The notes under the pieces are model-generated. The model had not been told where the DNA came from. It saw only the letters and a list, made by a program, of their open reading frames with translations, and did not search any database. The translations under genes were made by a program, and so were the position numbers. A stretch of DNA of 64,000 bases from Bactericera cockerelli (lineage: Eukaryota; Arthropoda; Insecta; Hemiptera; Triozidae). This document shows, piece after piece, positions 1-11,500 of this stretch (its first letter is position 1; the number at the start of each line of letters is the position of its first letter). The stretch lies in the NCBI GenBank assembly GCA_024516035.1, contig CM044957.1:46395933-46459932 (forward strand). Reading direction: 5' to 3'.

Positions 1-475
1 CTCGGAAGTAATAAAGAACTAAGGGCCGTATTATGAAGCACTGAAGCAGGATTAGCAAATCTAAGCCGACCCTTAGATTTTATCAGCTGACCGATAGGTA
101 TTCTAAAATAAGATTTTCCGTCACCAAGGCTGGCCACAGCTCCGTTACGTTACAGAGATAATATACAGCTGCAAAGCCCGGCTTAGATATGTTAAGGGAT
201 AGTGGCAACTGTAGAACTCTACAGTTGTTGTCAAGGTGAAAGTTAACGGATAGTGTCCGCTAAGATAAACAAATCCAGTTTCATAGTCTGGTCCTAAGCC
301 TTTTCCATCAGGTAGAGTGCCGAGAATGCTGGCAGCATTACCACGCATAAGGGTTGGGTGGAAGAGATTGCCATAGGCAATAACCCCGCCCTTTACTTAG
401 GACATGTGTATATATTTTGTTTATTTTTTTTTTTGTTTATATTATTAATACTGTCAATTTTTATATTTAATTTTT
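1..475 (+). repeat. Non-LTR retroelement 3' end (probable)
   Basis: The segment ends in a motif (352-410: ggttgggtggaagagattgcc, then a ggcaataaccccgcc block) that recurs at 15370-15420, 48435-48485 and 55320-55375, each followed by an A/T-rich tail. Upstream of 352 no coding similarity was recognised. Confidence 0.5.
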
Positions 476-496
476 ACCATTATTTGTCTGTATATA

Positions 497-754
497 TCGT
501 CGTCCCAAACACGAAGTGGCGTATCTTCAAAATACAAACTTTAGTAGCGTAAATCGAGATACGTCAGCTCGTTCTTTGAAAGAAATATTCGAAATAATAT
601 ACGCCGAAATTAAATATACTCATAAAATTGGAACGCTTTGAGATAGAGATACGCCACTTCGTGAGGTGATAAAAAACCATGATTAGAACTAGATACGCCA
701 CAAATCCCAAATGTCCATTTTTTGAGATACGCCACTTCGTGTTTAGGACGACGA
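497..754. mobile_element. MITE with about 29-bp terminal inverted repeats
   Basis: The left end TCGTCGTCCCAAACACGAAG mirrors the right end, which reads CTTCGTGTTTAGGACGACGA on the plus strand. TA flanks both sides, as in Tc1/mariner-type MITEs. It lies in the syd-1 intron after exon 828-995. Confidence 0.7.
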
Positions 755-827
755 TATGTTCTATTAATAAAGAGTTTCTAAAAAAAAAAAAAATGGCTAA
801 CCCTACCTGATGGAGAGTTTGCCTCAC

Positions 828-3800
828 CTGACGGCGGATGGCAGGGTTGACATGGGCTGCAGCGGCCGATTCGTCACACCCCGCACATCCCGGGGCAGAG
901 AGTTGGACCGGAGGCCCCGGGTGCCGCCCGTGAACCGCGACAGAGTGGCGGATGATGGCGGCGGCGGCTGGCGGTTGTAGTAGTAGTAGGAAGACCTGGG
1001 AGTAGGGACGTCGATATTATATCGATATTTTGAAATATCGATATTTTGAAATATCGATATTATCGATATTTGGTATCGATACTGAGGTTCCGATAGGGAT
1101 GTCGATATTATATCGATATTTTGAAATATCGATATTTTGGATCCGATATAATCGATATTTGGTATCGATACTGAGGTTCCGATAGTATCGATAATATCGA
1201 GAGAAAAAAATATCGTTATCGAATACCCACACTAAATGGATTAAATTTGCTTGTTTTGTAGGTTAAAATCATTTAATACTGTAAAATAATTCTGATGAGT
1301 TCCAATAAGAACAAAACACGTGTCGTAAGTTGCTTTGTATAGTTCTAATTGATTTTCTGAAATATTGTAATGTATGATTTACAGGTAATTGCATTAATAA
1401 AATAATAATTAATATGATAGGTACAGGTACCTATAGCCTACAACACAATGCACTTAAGACTAAGACACTACCTTAATAGAGTTAATAGCGTGACAGTCGT
1501 GACACCTACACCTAAACTAAACTTATATCCCCATCAGATCTGTTCTATTGAAATTATGAAATAATTAAAATATCGAAGTTCGATGTATCGGAATATCGAT
1601 ACTTTCGTTTCGATAAACATCGGATATCGATACTTTGCTTCCGCGATAGTATCGATATCAAAAATATCGATATTGTGATTCGATGTTGGCATCCCTACCT
1701 GGGAGACGCGGAACAGGTGGCTTCGGTGTCGGAGGCGTAGTCCAGGGGTCTGGGCCGCGCCCTGCAGCCGCTGCTGTAGAGAGAGGCCGGGCCACCAGCT
1801 GGCTTCATGCTGGAGCGCAGGAGGCTCTGCGTGTGCTGACGAGAGGGGGGGCCTGGGGGTGGGAACAGAAAGCATGTAGGCTCGTATGCAGAGACACCAC
1901 ACACACACGAGCGCACGAATAGCTCAGTGATTAAGCACTCGCTTGCCATGCGGAAGGTTCCGGGTTCGAACCCCCGCGCCGACAAAAATTTGTATTCAAA
2001 ATTTGGTTACAGTTGTTTGTAAGGGATACCTTCCGGTGCGCTCGTGTTGACCCAGCACCTAATTAGGAAGTATTGTGTCACTTCTCGCCCATCAGAGGGG
2101 AGGCATACTACGGGATGGGCAGGCTACAACACAGACCACAAGCGTCTACAGTAGCTCCTGTTTCATGGCTACGAAATAAAAACGGCTGTGAAACACTCAT
2201 CTTTAAAAAAAAAAAAAAAAAAGATGTAGTCTCGTATGCAGAGACGATTTTGTAATCCCTATAGGGTTCACTGTAGGGTGGTCTCGAGCTTGCTATAGGG
2301 AATACTTCGACCTTGACAATTATTTATTAAAGAAACATCTGATTGCACAGACGCTTTAAACAAACGTCTTTGAATAACAAAATCAGCTGAAGGGACAAAT
2401 AACCTAGGCATCCCTACAGTGAGGACTCTGCATACAACCCGTAGTCAAAGCCTCATGTTTACACTTTAGGGTTGAATGGCTTACGCTTAGCTATTTCATT
2501 AAAAAAGGGTGGAATAGACTGCCGTAGGCAATTACTCTGACTTTCAATAACTGAACTCGATAGCTTGATCGATGAGGCGGCGGACTTGTAACCTGGAGGT
2601 CGGTGCTTCAAGTCCCGGTTTCAGTGTAGATTTAGTAAAGCAAGTTTTACTAGTTGTGATATCACGAAATTTATAGTCTCCTCTAGCGAGACACTGGTCT
2701 TCTCCCTGTTTAACGTCTCCCCAGCTAGATTATTTGATTCTTTACTAGTTATAAAAAGACATATTATGTACAGTACAAATAATTATTACAAAAAATAAAA
2801 ATGGAAACAATATAAACAATAAAAAGGGAAATATGATAACTTTTTACATACCAAACTCGTACTCTATCCGAGGCAAGTGTTGATCAGAACCGGACCGAGG
2901 AATTAACCCTTTGCTGCCCCCGGTGCGTGATCCGTACAGAGAGGAGATCCTAGAACTAGACGTGGTGGCAGACATTCTGCGAGGGGTGGTTGAGTACACG
3001 GAACCTCCGGGGTTGAATGGGTGAACCTGGTGACGAGAACAAGACTTGATTAGCAACAACAAATGAAAACTAAAAACCACAAGAACAAAACCAAGTGGCA
3101 GAGAATGCCTGAGGCATTAACTTCGCCCCGGATTACAAGAAAATTTAAATTTAAATATTTTTTTTTCTATATTTTATTTTGTAAATATTGTTTTTTTTTT
3201 ATGTCAGTTAATAATTTATTGTTGATTAGTGAGTGGAAAGTAACCACCAGGCGATTAACCAGAGGTCAATGCTCAAAGCATTTTCTTTTTTTGTTCTAAA
3301 GAAACTAATGCTTAAGTTTAAACTTGTGATCTCGATTACCAAAAAATTTCGCTCTTAGTATAAAAGACACTTATTTGTACTTTTTTTAATCTTTTAAGCT
3401 CACCTTTTCTGCCAAAGATTCCAGGGTTTTAGGATATGTTTTTTCGTAAGCGCTCTGGTAGTGTTGATGTGAAGATTTGGGTTGTTCCGTGATGACGGGG
3501 GGAGGAGGGGGCTGGTAAAGCCAGGCATTGTTTTGGTCCCTTCTCCCCCGGTTTCTCCCCGAACTTCGGAGATCTCTGTCAAGCTGAAATAAAATAATAA
3601 TAAAGAGCGCGCGATTAGCTCAGTGGTTAAGCACTCGCTTGCCATGCGAGAGGTCCCGGGTTCAAACCCCCGCACCGACAAAAAAATCTATTCAAAATTT
3701 GCTTACAGTCGTATGTAATAAGTGCGCTCGTGTTGACCCAGCACCTAAATGGGAAGTGTTGTGTCCCTTCTCGCCCATCAGAGGGCAGGCATATTACGGG

Positions 3801-5320
3801 ATGGGCTGGCTACAACACAGACCACAAGCGTCTACAGTAGCTCCTGTTTCATGACTACGAAATAAAAAAGGCTGTGAAACACTCATTTTTTTTTTTAAAA
3901 AAGTGTGTTTTTTCTGTTATTAGGTATGTTCACAATTTTAGCCAGCATCCGTGGCGGCCAGTGTCACAATTTTAATGGGTAGCATCAAAGCAGCTTCCCA
4001 TTTTCTCTCACGAGGTATGAGCGGACCCTGTACAATGTACATCCAAGTACAGAACAGACCAGCGAGAAATTTATGGTAACAATCACTGAACAAAGTTGTG
4101 GGCGTGGCGTTACGTAGACACAATAGGGATATGCCCCATTTTATTAATCCACACTACACTCTTCTTAACTATCTTTCTTTTGATTTTCTTTTTAACTATC
4201 TGCTCTTTTTACAAATCTTTTATGCCAACATTTGGAAACGACGAATTGATTGATTGAAATAAAATTATATTTATTTTAAATTGTTTACACTAGGAATATA
4301 ATTGATCTCCTAAGCTAAGTCTAACTTTTTGAGATAAAAAGAAAAACAAATATTAATTTTATTATTACTGAATTTTTTTGGTAAACCTCAGGTATGGTTG
4401 ATCGCACATAGAATTTTTTTTGGTAGAGATCGCCTTAGGTAACCACACCCTTTGTCAATGTTATTCTTGTCAATAAAGAGTTATTATTATTACTATCAAG
4501 ATATTCACTTTATTTATTTATAAAGGTAAGTAGGTAGATACATTACATGGGCTTTATCAAAGACACACATAAGTTTTTCAACAATAAATTGACAACAAAT
4601 TATTATTATTATTATTATTATTATCTTGACATGAAAAATACTTACCGTGGCGGCTTGGTTGGGCCGGGAGTTGTAATAGAGGTCCACTCCGCCGTTCAGA
4701 TCCCCATTAGAGTCCATGATGCCCAGTGCTAGGTGAGATCTGGACACAGGCATGTTCCTTTCCCTCTCTGCTTCTCTCTCCAGACTCCTGCAGTGCAACA
4801 TTATTGTTATTATTATTAAATTATTTATTAGATATAAAAAGACAGTACAGAACAAATAATTATATAAAAAAATGGAAACAATATAAACCAGCGGTTCCCA
4901 ACCTTTTTAGCTTGGGGGCCCAATAATATTTTTAAAACAATTTTGCGGCCCACCCCGATTGCTATTGCACTATTTTAATATTTTTTCTTGAGTTTCGGTC
5001 AGCGTCCGCGGCCCAGTAGCTAGCTGCCCACGGCCCACAAGTGGGGCGCGGACCACCGGTTGGGAACCGCTGATATAAATAATAAAAAAGAAAAAAATAC
5101 ATAAATAAAAACACATAATATATATTATGTCCTAACTAAGGGGTGGGTTTATTGAATACTAGCGGGTTACACCCGCCGCTATCCACACCACAAGCACACC
5201 AACACACCCCCACCCCACCACACACCCACACACACACACACACACACACACCAACACCACACACACACAACCACACCCACACACCACACACACCACACAC
5301 ACACACACACACACACCACA

Positions 5321-5361
<41 letters not shown>

Positions 5362-5394
5362 ACACACACACACACCACACACACACACCCCACA

Positions 5395-5445
<51 letters not shown>

Positions 5446-5492
5446 ACACACCAACACACACAACACACACACACCACACACAACACACACAC

Positions 5493-5561
<69 letters not shown>

Positions 5562-8500
5562 CCACACACACACACACACACACACCACACCACACCACCA
5601 CACCAACACCACACCACACAACACCACACACACACACCACACACACACAAAATGTCATTTAGGTTTGAAAAAAAACCTGAATATTTTTGTCGCCCATCTA
5701 TTTTCTGGTCTTCCCCGGCGTAGCTCAAGAATGGCTCATCAGAATTTCGCGATCAATATGTCAAATGAAAGCCTAAACCCTTGCCTAAAACTTTCTCGCT
5801 CTGAGTTGATAGGTCGTCACTTCAAATTTCGAGAAAAAATGTCATTTAGGTCAAAAAACGTGAATATTTTACATGTTACCCATCCATTTTTTTACCTTAC
5901 CCGGCGTAGCTCAAGAACGGCTCATCAGAAATTCGCGATCGATATGTCAATTGAAAGCTCGAACCCTTGCCTAAAACTTTCTCGCTTTGAGTTGATAGGT
6001 CGTCGCGACAAATTTCGAGAAAAAATGTCATTTATTTCAAAAAACGTGAATTTTTTTTGCGTCACCCATCCATTTTTATCCTTACTCATTGTAGCTTAAC
6101 CTCAGGGAGATATAATCTAGCCTAGAAGAATTTCCTGATCCAAAGGGACCTATGTGCAAAATTTCAGGTTTCTCGGTCAAACGGTGTGGATTTGTATAAA
6201 GAACATACATACATACACACATACATACAGACAGCTTTCTTTTATAGATATAGAAGATGGCAATTTCTTGTTCACTCACATGTTGGAGTACAGGGGCGGC
6301 CGGTACCGCCCATGCAGCCTATCCTCCTCGTCCGGCTCATCCGCCAGGTCCTCCTCGCGGCTCAGATCCTTCTTGATCACCACCACGGGCGCCTTGTGTT
6401 CCAGCGTGCGGTACTGGGGGCCGCTCTGGTAGGCGGCGGGGGGTACTTTCTCTGGCGGATCACTAGCACGAGCCGCCGCGGGATGGACATGATGATGACC
6501 ACGTCGTCTATGCTCATGCGCGTCACGTCCACCATGTTCACGGCCAGGATCTCGTCATTCACCTGGAGGACACGAGATAGAGAACCATTCGTTGATAATT
6601 TTTTTTTTTTTTAAAGATGAGTATTTCACAGCCGTTTTTATTTCGTAGCCATGAAACAGGAGCTACTGTAGACGCTTGTGGTCTGTGTTGTAGCCTGCCC
6701 ATCCCGTAGTGTGCCTCCCCTCTGATGGGCGAGAAGGGACACAATACTTCCCAATTAGGTGCTGGGTCAACACGAGCGCACCGGAAGGTATCCCTTGCAA
6801 ACAATTGTAACCAAATTAAGAATACAAATTTTTGTCGGCACGGGGGATCGAACCCGGGACCTTCCGCATGGCAAGCGAGTGCTTAACCACTGAGCTAATC
6901 GCACGCTCATTCACCTGGACACGAGACAGAGAACCATTCATTGATAAATAAACAGATAAAGAACCATTAATTGATAAATAAATAGATAGAGAACCATTAA
7001 TTGATAAATAAATAGATAGAGAACCATTAATTGATAAATAAATAGATAGAGAATCATTCATTGATAAATAAATAGATAGAGAACCATTAATTGATAAATT
7101 AATAGATAGAGAACCATTAATTGATAAATAAATAGATAGAGAACCATTCATTGATGAATAAATAGATAGAGAACCATTTATTGATAAATAAATAGATAGA
7201 GAACCATTCATTGATAAATAAATAGACAGAGAACCATTTATTGATAAATAAATAGATAGAGAACCATTCATTGATAAATAACTAAATAAACCATTCACCT
7301 GGACACGAGATAGAGAACCATTTGTTGATAGATAAATAAATAAATAAACCATTCACCTGGACACGAGATAGAGAGCCATTCATTGATAAATAAATAAATA
7401 AACCATTCACCTGGACACGAGATAGAGAACCATTCATTGATAAATAAATAAATAAACCATTCACCTGGACACGAGATAGAGAGCCATTCATTGATAAATA
7501 AATAAATAAATAAACCATTCACCTGGACACGAGATAGAGAACCATTCATTGATAAATAAATAAACCTTCTTTTGGAATAACTTAGGTGAAAAATTACAAT
7601 TGAAAAATAAATTAACAATAACTAATATTATTATTAAAATATTTATTTCAACATTTCTTAAATCGTCTCTTTTAGTGATGAAAATCCCTTTAAGTACTGT
7701 TGTACTTATAGAGTTATTCCAATTATTAATTATTCCAAAAAAAGAATAAAATATATTATTCTAATTCAGCGTGTTGCATTAGTTGATAAGAAATGCAAAT
7801 TGATAAGTTTGAGTTTGCAATTAGAAAAAAAAAAAAAAACTATTGAAAACAAATTCGAGCCATGCACGCGTCTAGATACTGCTACAAGTTCTGCTTGTAT
7901 TAAAAAAAAAAGTTATCATATTTGTGTTAATCACTTTCGTGATATCACAACTACTCCAACTCGCTTACTAAATCCACGCTAAATCCGGGACTTGAACCAT
8001 CGACCTCCGGGTTACAAGTCCACCGCCTTATCGATCAAGCTACTGAGTGAGGTTGGTTCATACGACTTATTCAGTCTTTCAACTGAACACAATTTGGGTT
8101 TTTTCCCAAACATAATATCTCACGAGATTCATTTTAAGTTCCACGAAATAATATTACAATAATAAAAATTCATGGTTCATCAGAATTTTGCGATCGATAT
8201 GTCAAATGAAAGCTCAAACCTTGCCTAAAACTTTCTCGCTTTGATTTGATAGGTCGTCACTTCAAATTTCGAGAACAAATGTCATTTAGGTCAAAAAACG
8301 TGAACATTTTTTGTGTCATTCATCCAATTTTTGTCCTTACTCAATGTAGCTTAATCTTAGAGAGATTTAAGCTAGCCTTGAAGAATTTCCTGTTCCAGAC
8401 GGACCTATGTGCAAAATTTCACGTTTATCGGTGAAACGGTGTGGATTTATATAAAGAAAACATATACACATACGGACAGCTTCATCTTAAAATAATAATA

Positions 8501-11500
8501 ATTTTATTCAGTTTTCAATAATCTTCCCTGTAGATCAGTGGTTCTGTGAATCCAGAAGTTCCGGAGGTCGAAACCCAGTCGGGACATGACGAGTTCTCCT
8601 CCCATTTGGGATTTTTACCACATAATAATGCGTCTTGGGCTGCTGGAATAATGGGACTTAATATAGTCCTAATCGGGCAGTATAAATAAGGCGATATTAT
8701 TGTTATAAATCTTCATAGTTAAAAATTCCGCTATGTACATTTTTTTTTTTTTTTTAAGGATGAGTGTTTCATAGCCGTTTTTATTTCGTAGCCATGAAAC
8801 AGGAGCTACTGTAGACGCTTGAGGTCTGTGTTGTAGCCTGCCCATTCCGTAGTATAAACAGGGAGGAGACCAGCAGTCTGGCTGGGGGACTATAAACAGG
8901 GTGGAGACCAGCAGTCTGGCTGGGGGACTATAAACAGGGAGTAGACCAGCATTGGCTTGGTTCTAGGGGCCTTGTCAATTATTAGCCTCCTTGTAAAGAC
9001 AGTGGTAGAAGTGCTGAGTCATTACTCCACTGTCTGGCTACCATCGTTCACGATGACGCCACCCTATATATGATGATAAAAAGATGAGTGTTTCACAGCC
9101 GTTTTTATTTCGTAGCCATGAAACAGCAGCTACTACGCTTTTGGTCTGTGTAGTAGCCTCCCCTCTGATGGACGAGAAGTGACACAATACTTCCCAATTA
9201 GGTGCTGGGTCAACACGAGCGCACCGAAAGGTATCCCTTACAAACAACTGTAACCAAATTAAGAATACAAATTTTTGTCGGCACGGGGGATCGAACCCGG
9301 GACCTTCCGCATGGCAAGCGAGTGCTTAACCACTGAGCTATTCGTGCGCTTCCTGAGTCCCCAGTCACAGCGTTAGATGCGGCCGCACAGACTGCGCCGT
9401 CGCTAGACGCCGTAGGGGGAATAGCGCGTGCTTAACCACTGAGCTAATCGCGCGCTCGATTATAGATTTGGGGAAATTATAGATGTAGATATTTGTTTAC
9501 AACAAAATGCAAAGGTTTGAACGTACCTGCAAACACCCACTGGTGGACACGGACGACTCCGAGGCGATCCTGGATATGAAGACACCATCCGACCTGTCCT
9601 GCCCATTCCCCTCCCGGATGTACAGCCCCAGGGTCTGGGCGGGCCTCTTCACAATCTCCACCAGCTTCACGATATGCCGGGCGTCCTAGGGGGGGGGGGG
9701 GGGGATCAAGTTACTGAGGTCGGTCGGTATCATACCGTGCACTGGTAGTCAATTGGTTAACGCGAGTAGATATAAATATGTATATATCACGAAACACATG
9801 CCCATTTTTTCAAAGCTCCGTGTGTGTGGGAGAGTAAGGGGTGCGGATGAGTAAGTAATGTGCCATACACACGGAGCTTTGAAAAAATGGGCATGTGTTT
9901 CGCGATATATACATATTATATACTACTAACGCGCTAGTCTGGTAATCCAGGTAGCGTAGGGAACCGTTGCGTTGGTTCGAATCCCACCCAGTGCATGAAT
10001 TTTTCCTCATTAATTTGAGTTTGTGACCACATAATAATAAGATTCTGAGGGTTAGGTGGTAGAAAATGCTTTGAGCATTAACCTCGCCTGGTAGATAACT
10101 TCCACTAAATAGTATTATTCTTATAACGAAACCATCATTATTACTGCTAAGGCGAGCATTATTACTGCTAAGGAGAAAATTCCTAAATAGGTTGGAATAT
10201 CAATTTTTACCGAAAGTTGTTCGTGGCTGCAAAATAATGTCTAAAGTGTCTCAATTTTTTTAGTTAAAAAAATGTGCATTGTAAGCTTTTGGTAAAATCT
10301 ACCTATTAGCCCATATATTCGTAGATTGGTCAAAGGTCCTATACACTTAACACTTACTCAGGGCTTCTGTGGGGTGCCAAGGAGGGACTCACCTTCTGTG
10401 AGGTATGTCTGTATGTAGCACTTTGGCGAATTTTGTCCTACAATTTTTACCCAAAATATTAGCTATAAAGAGAAAATGTCAAAAAAGTTCGAAACAGCTG
10501 TCCAGAGTGTCCAGCTATGTTCTGATATTCATATACATCTAATACAACTTCTCATTTTTCTGTTTATACTGATTATACTGAAGTGATGAAAATAACAAAG
10601 GTAATTAGATAATTTTTTTTTGAAATTAATGTCTAGTAAATATCTACTATATGAACATCGTTAAGGCCCTGGATAGTGTCGCAGGCGACCTTTGTAAATA
10701 TCACAGTGACAGTGAAAACATCCAATTACTGTTTCGTCTTTCAAAATGTTCCGTAACTAACGTATTTCCGTAACTAACGTATTTGAGGGGGGGGTTTGGT
10801 GGCAAACCCCCCCCCCCCCCTTCCTACACCACTGATCGGACCTACCTGTAAGCTGAAGAACCGCTTGGCGTGGTCCAGGGCCTGCTTGCTGAGGTGCCGT
10901 GTGTTCAAGGTCCGCACGATCATCTCCCCCCCCGTCCTCTCCACCTCCTCCAGCTCGGCGGCCGTGGAGGCGTCATGGTCCCGCTCCACCGTCTCGATCT
11001 GGCGGAAGATCTCATTGGAAATTCCGCTCACCTGATGAGGGGGGAAACAATTTAAAAAACCGATTAAAAAATATATAAAAAAATCATCAAAATCGGATGT
11101 ACCGTTCACTAGGAGTTCAGTCGATAAAAAAAAAATCATCAAATTCGGATGTACCGTTCACGAGATATAAGCGTTTGAGTACAAAGTTAGTCCATGTCTC
11201 TAACATGGACTGACCACTAACTTTTTACTCTAACTTTAAATCCTGAGAATTTTTGAAGATTTCCCCGGCGCTTCTTAAAACAAAAAAAAATTTCTCTATC
11301 ATCAAGAGCCGCTAGTGCGAAGTTGATGAATTTAAAATGGGACCATGTACAATATGTCTCCTATATGTGTAATTGTGTACACAAATATGGAATAGTTTGC
11401 TTCAATGTTACCTTTCGGAAGTCGTCCTGTATGACCATGGGAGGAGGGGGCCCCAGGCGCAGATTGTTGTTGTTGCTGTTAGCTGCCTGAGAGTTCAGCT

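Noticed and set aside
3606..3680. Possible tRNA genes with good A and B boxes (also at 12195, 31505, 24200 and others)
   Set aside because: Stems do not pair fully and each head continues into a conserved non-tRNA body with a tail; they are SINEs.
5136..6099. Long Thr/His and Cys/Val-rich reading frames up to 318 residues
   Set aside because: They translate the CA/CCA microsatellite and following repeat; no splice sites or domains.
6816..7618. Minus-strand frames of up to 178 residues with repeated NGSLS and FIYLS motifs
   Set aside because: They cover the exon-edge minisatellite and a SINE; the periodicity is that of the DNA repeat.
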